From NCBI GenBank assembly GCA_910577675.1, contig CAJTOR010000018.1:11400-75399 (forward strand): a stretch of DNA of 64,000 nt, given 5' to 3'. This stretch comes from an uncultured Lachnospiraceae bacterium (GTDB taxonomy: Bacteria; Bacillota; Clostridia; Lachnospirales; Lachnospiraceae). The translations under genes were made by a program, and so were the position numbers. Positions 43,119 through 50,325 of the stretch are shown piece by piece (position 1 is the stretch's first letter; each line of letters begins with the position of its first letter). The notes beneath the pieces are model-generated. The model searched no databases. It saw nothing but the letters and a program-made list of their open reading frames with translations, and was not told where the DNA came from.

Positions 43119-44049
43119 GGTATTTTAAACCCTCCTTTTTTTCCCTGCATGGTTTCGATAAGGGGAGGGAAAGTAATTCCTTCATTGAGTCCATGTAGGG
43201 GATTTTTGATAGTGTCAGATAGAGCATAAGCTGGTATAATTGCTGGCTGCTTGCCGAAGAAAGGCGCAGCGCTTCACATACCTGGTAAAAAAACATCAAG
43301 CCCTCCGTCCCAAGCATATTTTTGATATTTGGTGAGGGTTGGCAGGACGGGGAGGAAGTGGTTTTTTCGTTGATAAGTTCCTTTTCCATGCAGGGGGAGC
43401 ATATCAGCGAGCCAACCCAATCCGCTAAGGCTTTTGTAATATCCGAAATACATTCTGTTATCCTGAGCCGCCGTTTTGCGTTATCAAGTTCCAAAAGCCC
43501 GGTGAGCGCGTCGGAAACAACTTTTATAAACAGAAGCCTGTCACAGGAAAAATAGGGGATTGCCGCCTCATAAACTCCGGCAGCTTCCATGTCATAAAGC
43601 AGGGGAAGCGGCTTAATGGGATATGGGGTATTATCCGTGTACATCGAATTTTCCATATCCTTTATATCCTCCATGTTTTTGCAGACGGAGGGCAGTGTGA
43701 CCACCTGGGCTTCCAGAAAGGGGCAGCGGTAGATCAGTTCCGGGTAGCGCGTGCGCATGGAGGCTTTTTCTGTGATTCTACAGATTAAAAACGCCTTCCC
43801 AAGTGTTTCTGGCAGTGCGCAGCCGGCACAGCCGACAGAAAGCAGAAGATCGTGCTTGTCCGGCGGGAATGCTGTGAGTAAGGAGGAGAGTGCTGTTGCA
43901 GCGCGCAGCGCCCCCGGGCGGGTAATCAAAAGTAACACTTCCTCGCCGCCAAAAAGTTCAAAATGAGGAAAATCCAGTTTTCGTTTTAAACAGTATATTT
44001 TTATAAACGGCAGTGCCTCTTCGTAAAGCGCAGTCACAATATAGAGCAT
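43090..44049 (-). CDS. nucleoside phosphorylase-like protein paired with spore photoproduct lyase
   Basis: This 319-residue protein has a phosphorylase-superfamily N-terminal domain of the MTA/SAH nucleosidase type (about 1-215): IVTALYEEALPFI at the start, SVGCAGCALPE, the substrate-binding DMEAAGVYEAA and an IKVVSDAL segment with the catalytic-type Asp. The C-terminal 100 residues show no motif I recognise. It overlaps and precedes the spore photoproduct lyase gene, whose radical SAM chemistry can form 5'-deoxyadenosine, so a nucleosidase clearing that product is an attractive but untested role. Start ATG 44049 with AGAGG upstream. Confidence 0.75.
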   Translation of the reverse strand: MLYIVTALYEEALPFIKIYCLKRKLDFPHFELFGGEEVLLLITRPGALRAATALSSLLTAFPPDKHDLLLSVGCAGCALPETLGKAFLICRITEKASMRTRYPELIYRCPFLEAQVVTLPSVCKNMEDIKDMENSMYTDNTPYPIKPLPLLYDMEAAGVYEAAIPYFSCDRLLFIKVVSDALTGLLELDNAKRRLRITECISDITKALADWVGSLICSPCMEKELINEKTTSSPSCQPSPNIKNMLGTEGLMFFYQVCEALRLSSASSQQLYQLMLYLTLSKIPYMDSMKELLSLPLSKPCREKKEGLKYLEQLNRYYL

Positions 44050-44199
44050 AATGCCTCTTTCTAAGCCCCTTGCCAGGGCATAATATTTTATTTAATACTG
44101 TTTTAAAGTATATCACAAAAAGAAAAAACTGGGTAGTGGGAATAAAAAATTGTTAAGATAAAGTCAGTTGATAAAATGCGTAAACAATTTAGAAGATAA

Positions 44200-44228
44200 T
44201 TGAAAATTGAGAAAAAACATGGTATAAT
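44200..44228 (+). promoter_or_regulatory. promoter driving structured RNA element upstream of the sensor-GGDEF gene
   Basis: TTGAAA (44200-44205), 17 bases ending TGG, and TATAAT (44223-44228). It has the same layout as 21744-21772. Confidence 0.75.
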
Positions 44229-44234
44229 GTCGAA

Positions 44235-44345
44235 GGATATTATACAAGCGCCAATTCGCATTCGACCAGAGGAAGAAAAATTTCCACGGCAAATCATGCG
44301 CATCCCCCGGAGGGAAAGCGCATAAATGCGCTTATCATGTCGGAA
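44235..44345 (+). ncRNA. structured RNA candidate, copy 2 (leader of the sensor-GGDEF gene or small RNA)
   Basis: Related to 21779-21890. Shared strips are AAGCGCC-TTCGC, CCCC-GGAGGGAAA and ATCATGTCGGAA. The closing stem is TTCGAC (44261-44266) with GTCGGAA (44339-44345), where the first copy has TCCGAC with GTCGGA: a compensated change. A hairpin GGAA/TTTCC follows, then ATGCGC (44296-44301) with GCGCAT (44318-44323) around a CCC/GGG stem, plus an extra small ATGCG/CGCAT-type hairpin absent in copy 1. A GGGG-CTGAT-CCCC hairpin lies 75 bases on, before the ribosome site of the next gene. I recognise no known class. Confidence 0.6.
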
Positions 44346-44348
44346 CGA

Positions 44349-44377
44349 CATGGTATAATATTTGAAAGATATTAACT
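44349..44377 (+). repeat. second copy of the promoter-proximal box at the end of the structured RNA
   Basis: ACATGGTATAATATTTGAAAG with ATATTAAC repeats, with a few changes, the segment at 44218-44246 (ACATGGTATAATGTCGAAGG and on). Both have an extended TGG-TATAAT -10 box followed by a short inverted repeat around GAA. Confidence 0.65.
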
Positions 44378-44464
44378 TATTGAAACAGTTGTTGATTTGC
44401 AGATGCGTGTGCTCAGTGGGGGGCTGATCCCCTTATTACATGCTCGTGAAAGGATGATCGGTCT

Positions 44465-46405
44465 ATGGGAAAATTATTTGCCGGGGAAAAAGAAAAACTG
44501 ATTGCGGTCTGCATCGCGGGAATTGATGAATATACGCAGACGGGTTATATTGATACGCTCACTGAACAAGTGGATGATCTGGGATATAAAATTGTATTTT
44601 TCACTACATTTTCATCGACCTGTATGTCCGATGATTTTTTAGAGGGAGAAATGAATATTTTTACCCTGATAAATTATGAATTGCTCGACGGGCTTGTGAT
44701 ATTTGCAGAAACGATCAAGGATGAAAATATTGTGCACAGAATTGTCGCGTCAGCGAAGGCGGCCAAAGTTCCGGTGGTATCCGTTGACCACCCAATTGAA
44801 GGGTGCTACAATATTGTATATGATTACAGGGGGGCGATGGAAAAGCTGGTCCGCCATGTTGTCGAGGAGCATGATTTTAAACGGATTGAATATATAGGCG
44901 GCATACCGGGAAACCCCGCCTCGCAGGAGCGCCTTGATGTGTTCTGTAAAGTGATGGAAGAAAATGGAAAAACTGTTGCGCCGTCCCAGCTCCATTATGG
45001 ATATTTCTGGTCGAAGCCGACGGAGAAAGTAATGGATGAGATTCTTGCAAGGGATGCGCAGGAAATACCCGATGCAATTGTCTGTGCAAATGATGCGATG
45101 GCGCTTGTCGTGTGCAAAAAGTTGAGGCTCGCAGGACTTGGGGTGCCGGAGGATGTGGTGGTAACCGGCTTTGACGGGATTCTTGAAACAAGCTACCATA
45201 CCCCTAAGCTGACGACAGCCATGATGGACGCGGAGGTGGTCGGGGCACGGATATTTTCTATTCTTGCCGCGCTCTTTGAGAACAGGGAGGTGGAGAGTAC
45301 CTGTCTGTTGCCGTTCACCATGATATTCAGTGAGAGCAGCGGATGCTTTAACACGCAGCAGGATATTACGCGCAACACGATTGTGCAGGAACTGTACACG
45401 AAAATTAATGAGAACCATTATATGACAAACCGCATGGTAATGATGATGGCGGAACTTTTAGCTTGCAGTACCGTGGCGGATGTAAGAAAGCGGCTGAGGG
45501 CTTTTATACCGAATATGGTTGCCTGGAAGAGCTGGCTCTGTATTGTGGACGGATATTTAAAGGACTGCCCGAAGGTGGAAGAAATATTAAACCGCCCGGC
45601 ACAGTGCGAAGGCTATACGGAGCACATGAATTGTATGCTGCGCCGGGACGGGCGGGAGTACGGGGAGAATATCCCGTTTTTAAAAGGGGAAATCCTGCCT
45701 GACTTTAAGAGGGATATGATGCTTTGCAGTAAGATATTGATTGTGCCGCTCCATGTCCTTAACGAAACAGTTGGTTATTTTGCGGTAAGTTATGCGGTTG
45801 ATATGATTGAGTTCCACCAGATGCAGAATTTTGTCAATACGCTGAGCAGCGAGCTGGCAGCAGTCAGGGTGCGGCTGGAGCAAAAGACCATGGTGGAAAC
45901 TTTTAAGGACCGCTCAATCCGCGACGCGCTGACGAATATCCTCAACCGGCGCGGTTTCTTCGAAAAACTCCGCAAGAGTTACGGCGAGAGTATGGAGAGC
46001 GGGAGGAAGCTTGCATTGGTTTCATTGGATATGGATGGCTTAAAACATATCAATGACACTTATGGGCATAATGAGGGGGATGTGGCGATCCGGTTTACGG
46101 CGGAGGCGCTGACAAAGGTATGCGGCGAAGAATTTTTCTGCGCCCGCACCGGCGGGGATGAATTTATGGCTGCCGGAATTGTGGACGAGGAGCTGGCAAA
46201 CAGTTTCGGAAAGAAACTGGCTCAGGAATTTTACGAATACAATGCGAAAAGCAAACATCCTTACCGGGTCGGATTCAGCATGGGGATGATTTATGAGCTG
46301 GTGGATAAGGGATTTCCGGTTGCGGAGTACATACGCATGGCGGATGAACGCATGTATGTGCAGAAGGCGGAACATCGCATGCATAAAGATTATATTGGAA
46401 GGTAA
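44465..46405 (+). CDS. LacI-type sugar-binding domain fused to a diguanylate cyclase
   Basis: This 646-residue cytosolic protein opens with a periplasmic-binding-like domain of the LacI/GalR type (about 10-285: IAVCIAGIDEYTQTGY, PVVSVDHPI, IEYIGGIPGNPASQERL, AIVCANDAMALVVCKKL, VVTGFDG) but lacks the N-terminal DNA-binding helix-turn-helix. A GAF-like middle (about 310-465) leads into a GGDEF domain (about 475-640) with the intact active-site GGDEF at 563-567 and DALTNILNRRGF. It should make c-di-GMP in response to a sugar or other small ligand. No signal peptide or membrane helix is seen. Start ATG 44465; a folded RNA element precedes it. Confidence 0.9.
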   Translation: MGKLFAGEKEKLIAVCIAGIDEYTQTGYIDTLTEQVDDLGYKIVFFTTFSSTCMSDDFLEGEMNIFTLINYELLDGLVIFAETIKDENIVHRIVASAKAAKVPVVSVDHPIEGCYNIVYDYRGAMEKLVRHVVEEHDFKRIEYIGGIPGNPASQERLDVFCKVMEENGKTVAPSQLHYGYFWSKPTEKVMDEILARDAQEIPDAIVCANDAMALVVCKKLRLAGLGVPEDVVVTGFDGILETSYHTPKLTTAMMDAEVVGARIFSILAALFENREVESTCLLPFTMIFSESSGCFNTQQDITRNTIVQELYTKINENHYMTNRMVMMMAELLACSTVADVRKRLRAFIPNMVAWKSWLCIVDGYLKDCPKVEEILNRPAQCEGYTEHMNCMLRRDGREYGENIPFLKGEILPDFKRDMMLCSKILIVPLHVLNETVGYFAVSYAVDMIEFHQMQNFVNTLSSELAAVRVRLEQKTMVETFKDRSIRDALTNILNRRGFFEKLRKSYGESMESGRKLALVSLDMDGLKHINDTYGHNEGDVAIRFTAEALTKVCGEEFFCARTGGDEFMAAGIVDEELANSFGKKLAQEFYEYNAKSKHPYRVGFSMGMIYELVDKGFPVAEYIRMADERMYVQKAEHRMHKDYIGR

Positions 46406-46425
46406 TATTTGATGTATTAAAAGGT

Positions 46426-46467
46426 AAAAAGCGCCGCATCCAGGGTTTCTTGGATGCGGCGCTTTTT
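46426..46467. terminator. bidirectional terminator between sensor-GGDEF and HAD genes
   Basis: A 17-bp perfect stem, AAAAAGCGCCGCATCCA (46426-46442) with TGGATGCGGCGCTTTTT (46451-46467), is T-rich on the right and A-rich on the left. Confidence 0.95.
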
Positions 46468-46475
46468 ATTTTCTG

Positions 46476-47279
46476 TCAGAAAAACTTTTCAATCACCTTT
46501 ATGATGCCATCCTCATCATTCGATGCGGTAACATAATCCGCACGCTCCTGCACGGGTGGCTGTGCATTTGACATTGCAACGCCAAGACCCGCATACTCGA
46601 TCATGGAAATATCGTTGAAACCATCGCCGCAGCAGACTGTTTCCTCACGGGTAAGCGAAAGCTTTTCAAGCAGTTTTTCAAGGGATTTTGCCTTGTCCAC
46701 ATTTGGCGGCATAAATTCAAGGAAATAAGGTTCGGAGCGGTAGATGCTAAGGCGCTCCCCAAATTGTTTCTGCATCCTGCGCTCAAGTTCGGCAAGGTAT
46801 TCGGGCGCACCCGTCATCAGGCATTTGTTTACCGGGAAGGTAATATAATCCGCGAAATCCGGCACGCGGCGGATCAAAAGACCGTTGATGTGCGCTTCTA
46901 ATTCCATATACGGGTCGATCGGGGTCGCGGCGATCACATCATCCCCCTCATAGGAGATAAGTCCCGCCCCGTATCCGATGGCAGCCCGATATATTTCCGG
47001 GATAACCGTTTTTGGGAGCACCTGTTCATATACGGTTTCCCCGCTGCCGCAGTCCGTGATTTTTGCACCGTTAAATGAGAGAATAAAATTGTGGTACCTG
47101 GCGAGGGAAAGAGCCTCTGCAGCAGCCTTTGTCCCGGCGGTCGGGCGGCCCGAGGCGATAGCCACGCGCACGCCGCGCTCCTGTAGGTCATAGAGTGCCT
47201 GTCTTGTCGCAGGCGTGATTTCTTTTTTCGAGTTGGTTAAGGTGCCGTCAATATCAAGCACAAGCATTTTGTATTTCAT
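46476..47279 (-). CDS. Cof-type HAD family phosphatase
   Basis: This 267-residue hydrolase has DIDGT at 9-13 (nucleophile Asp9), IASGRP with the motif II Ser, and GDGFNDISM with the metal-binding Asp pair. The large C2-type cap puts it with the Cof/YidA sugar-phosphate phosphatases. It is about 35 per cent similar in layout to the HAD protein at 5126-5938 by eye, so the two may be paralogues; that is a rough impression. The substrate is unknown. ACGGAG precedes ATG 47279. It diverges from the P-type ATPase gene. Confidence 0.88.
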   Translation of the reverse strand: MKYKMLVLDIDGTLTNSKKEITPATRQALYDLQERGVRVAIASGRPTAGTKAAAEALSLARYHNFILSFNGAKITDCGSGETVYEQVLPKTVIPEIYRAAIGYGAGLISYEGDDVIAATPIDPYMELEAHINGLLIRRVPDFADYITFPVNKCLMTGAPEYLAELERRMQKQFGERLSIYRSEPYFLEFMPPNVDKAKSLEKLLEKLSLTREETVCCGDGFNDISMIEYAGLGVAMSNAQPPVQERADYVTASNDEDGIIKVIEKFF

Positions 47280-47502
47280 GATTGATCTCCGTTTCTGTTA
47301 TGTAAACCTGGGAATACCCCTTGTTTTGAAAGCCTGTTACATCATACAGGAAAATAAACCTTTTGTAAAGTTCTTTTTATTTTCTGTCGTGCATGGTCTA
47401 AATTATTCTGAATATTTTATCCTCTTATATCATAATGTAAATCATAGTGATCATGCAATGACAGCAGATATTAAAGACTGGTACAGGTACGGAGGTATGG
47501 GA

Positions 47503-50103
47503 ATGGCAATGGCGGCATATACCCGCAGCGCGGCGGAAGTGGTGCGGGAACAGAAAAGCAGCGGGGAGGGCGGACTGTCTGCGAAGGAGGCAGCAAAACG
47601 TCTGAATCAGTACGGGAAAAATGAATTCACGCAGAAAAAGAAAAAAAGTTTTCTGCGCCGGTTTTTTGAGCAGTTTGAAGATTTTATGATCCTTGTTCTG
47701 ATCGCGGCGGCGCTGATTTCCTTTGCCGCTTCGGTGTTTGAAGGAAATACTGATTTTACTGATCCGGTAATTATCCTTGCCATTGTGATATTAAATGCCA
47801 TCCTCGGTGTCGTGCAGGAGGAGAAAGCCGAAAAATCCCTTGAGGCGCTAAAGAAGATATCCGCCCCGACAGCAGTTGTGTACCGGGATGGCGTGCGCTT
47901 GGAAATCGCTGCGGGAAAGCTTGTGCCGGGCGATATTATTGAGGTATCCGCCGGGGCGTATGTCCCGGCGGATGCAAGACTATTAACCGCCGTTCAATTA
48001 AAAGTTGACGAGTCGGCGCTGACGGGAGAATCCCTCCCGGTAAAAAAATCCGCCGACAAGGTATTTGCGCAGGGTACGCTGCTTGCGGAGCGGGCGAACA
48101 TGATTTACTCGACAAGTATTGTCACAAACGGGCACGCCCTTGCTATTGTGACGGAAACGGGGATGAGCACGGAGGTCGGCAAGATCGCCGATATGATTTT
48201 AAATGACGAAACACCGCAGACCCCGCTGCAAAAGCGGCTGGCGGTAACCGGGAAATGGCTTGGAATAGCTGCGCTTTTAATCTGTGTTGTGATTTTTGCG
48301 ATGGGTGTTGTGCAGGGACGGGGACTTTTTGATATGTTTATGACAAGTGTGAGCCTTGCGGTGGCGGCGATACCGGAGGCACTTCCGGGGATGGTAACTA
48401 TAATGCTCTCGCTCGGCGTGCAGCGCATGGCAGCAAAAAATGCTGTGGTAAAGCGCCTGCCCGCCGTGGAAACCCTGGGCAGTGCCACCTGGGTGTGCTC
48501 GGATAAAACCGGTACCTTAACACAGAATGAAATGACCGTTGTGAGAGTGTGTGACGGGCAGTCCGTGCTTCCCGCACAGTCAGAGCGGGCAAAAAAAATC
48601 TGTATGGCGGCGGCTCTGTGCTGCAATGTGCAGGAGCAGAAAGAGAGGGGAAAGATTGTCTATTTTGGGGAGGCGACCGAGCTTGCAATTGTGCGTGCCT
48701 TAACGGGGGTGAATGCTTCCTACGAAAAGCTTCTTGCGGCGGCTGTGCGCATACGTGAAATCCCGTTTGATTCGGTCAGGAAACGCATGACCACAGTACA
48801 TAGCACAGCGGAAGGAAATTTCTCTATAACCAAGGGTGCGCCGGATATCCTGCTTTCGCTCTGCACCCACTACGAGCGCGATAATAAGGTTCTTTTGATG
48901 ACGGAGCAGGTGCGCGAGGAAATAAGGCGGCAGAACCGGATGTTAAGCGGGCAGGCGCTGCGCGTCCTTGCGGTGGCATACCAAAAGGCGGGGACGGGGA
49001 ATGGGGATTTGGAACAAAATCTTGTATTCTACGGGCTTTTAGGATTGATGGATCCGCCGCGCCCAGAGGCGGTGCGATGTGTGAAAACCTGCCGGGAAGC
49101 GGGAATCGTCCCGGTTATGATTACCGGGGATCATGTGATGACCGCCTGCGCGATCGCCAGGGAAACGGGGATTTTGGCAAACGAGAACGAGAGGGCGGTA
49201 ACAGGGGCGGAAATCGATGCGATGGGAGAGGATGAACTGGCAGAAAAGATAAAAGATTACCGCGTGTTTGCCCGCGTTTCGCCGGAGCATAAAGTGCGCA
49301 TTGTCAAAGCCCTGCAAAAATCCGGGGAGATCGTGGCGATGACGGGGGACGGTGTCAACGATGCGCCCGCCCTCAAAGCCGCCGATATCGGCTGTGCGAT
49401 GGGGCAGGGCGGCACGGATGTCGCAAAGAATGCGGCGGACATGGTGCTGATGGACGACAATTTTGCAACCATTGTGGAGGCAGTGCGAGAGGGTCGCGGC
49501 ATCTATGACAATATCCGCAAATCAATCCATTTCCTGCTCTCGTGCAATATCGGGGAAATTATTACCATATTTGCAGCCATCCTCTGCCGGATGCCTTCCC
49601 CGCTTGCGGCGGTACAGCTTTTGTGGGTGAACCTGGTAACGGACTCGCTCCCGGCAATCGCGCTGGGTGTTGAGCCGCCGGAGGAGGGGATTATGAAGCG
49701 CCCGCCCCTACCGCCGAAAAAGGGGATTTTCTCGGATGGGCTTGTTGGGCAGATTATACTTGAAGGGGCGATGATCGGGCTTCTTGCGATGACCGCCTAC
49801 CTGATCGGAGGTTCCACCTACGCTTTTGCGGTATTGTCCTTCTCGCAGCTTTTTCACGCCTTTAATATGAGGAGCCGCCGCTCACTTTTTAAGATCGGTT
49901 TTTTCAGCAATGTAAAAATGGTGGTGGCGTTTTTGGTGTGCAGTTTCCTGCAGGCAACTGTTTTGACCGTACCGGCACTTTCGGATGTCTTCCAGGTTGT
50001 ACCGCTTGATATTAAGGGATGGGGGATTGTCCTGGGACTTTCTGCCATGCCGGTTTTGGTGTGCGAGCTGCAAAAATGCCTGTTTGCGGAAAAGAAAAAA
50101 TAA
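47503..50103 (+). CDS. calcium-type P-type cation ATPase (PMCA/SERCA-like)
   Basis: This 866-residue P2-type ATPase exports or sequesters divalent cations, probably Ca2+. The phosphorylated Asp334 lies in CSDKTGTLTQN; TGES, KGAPD, DPPRPE and the hinge GDGVNDAPALK complete the catalytic set. The N-terminal cation-ATPase domain (GLSAKEAAKRLNQYGKNE) and ten-helix layout fit. PEALPGMV in helix 4 supports calcium specificity. I chose ATG 47503, after GGAGG with seven-base spacing; the open frame extends 288 bases upstream but that part overlaps the divergent HAD gene and lacks homology. Confidence 0.9.
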   Translation: MAMAAYTRSAAEVVREQKSSGEGGLSAKEAAKRLNQYGKNEFTQKKKKSFLRRFFEQFEDFMILVLIAAALISFAASVFEGNTDFTDPVIILAIVILNAILGVVQEEKAEKSLEALKKISAPTAVVYRDGVRLEIAAGKLVPGDIIEVSAGAYVPADARLLTAVQLKVDESALTGESLPVKKSADKVFAQGTLLAERANMIYSTSIVTNGHALAIVTETGMSTEVGKIADMILNDETPQTPLQKRLAVTGKWLGIAALLICVVIFAMGVVQGRGLFDMFMTSVSLAVAAIPEALPGMVTIMLSLGVQRMAAKNAVVKRLPAVETLGSATWVCSDKTGTLTQNEMTVVRVCDGQSVLPAQSERAKKICMAAALCCNVQEQKERGKIVYFGEATELAIVRALTGVNASYEKLLAAAVRIREIPFDSVRKRMTTVHSTAEGNFSITKGAPDILLSLCTHYERDNKVLLMTEQVREEIRRQNRMLSGQALRVLAVAYQKAGTGNGDLEQNLVFYGLLGLMDPPRPEAVRCVKTCREAGIVPVMITGDHVMTACAIARETGILANENERAVTGAEIDAMGEDELAEKIKDYRVFARVSPEHKVRIVKALQKSGEIVAMTGDGVNDAPALKAADIGCAMGQGGTDVAKNAADMVLMDDNFATIVEAVREGRGIYDNIRKSIHFLLSCNIGEIITIFAAILCRMPSPLAAVQLLWVNLVTDSLPAIALGVEPPEEGIMKRPPLPPKKGIFSDGLVGQIILEGAMIGLLAMTAYLIGGSTYAFAVLSFSQLFHAFNMRSRRSLFKIGFFSNVKMVVAFLVCSFLQATVLTVPALSDVFQVVPLDIKGWGIVLGLSAMPVLVCELQKCLFAEKKK

Positions 50104-50128
50104 ACCCATCTTTTTATCGGAAAAGACA

Positions 50129-50157
50129 TTGTATTTGCCTCCCAGAATCATTATAAT
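50129..50157 (+). promoter_or_regulatory. promoter for the ABC exporter pair
   Basis: TTGTAT (50129-50134), 17-base spacer, TATAAT (50152-50157). It creates a leader of about 165 bases before the first start codon. Confidence 0.7.
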
Positions 50158-50173
50158 GTCGAAAACAGTGGGA

Positions 50174-50208
50174 AGCGGAAGAACTTTTGCTGCGCTGGTT
50201 CTTCCGCT
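50174..50208 (+). promoter_or_regulatory. leader hairpin of the ABC exporter transcript
   Basis: AGCGGAAGAAC (50174-50184) pairs perfectly over 11 bases with GTTCTTCCGCT (50198-50208). No T run follows immediately; a second small hairpin, GGTGT/ACACC, lies near 50275-50291. The long folded leader of an exporter operon may carry attenuation control. Confidence 0.55.
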
Positions 50209-50325
50209 GCGGCAGTTTGCGGAGGCTCTTGATTTTTTGCTGGTTAAAATTGCTGCACCACGAAGGGGAAGTTTTGGTGTAAAAAACACCGTTCCTAAAA
50301 TGAAGTTGCAGCGGGGAGGCTTATT

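Noticed and set aside
47215..47502. N-terminal extension of the P-type ATPase
   Set aside because: It overlaps the divergent HAD gene, has no ribosome site, and the conserved N-terminal ATPase domain begins right after ATG 47503.
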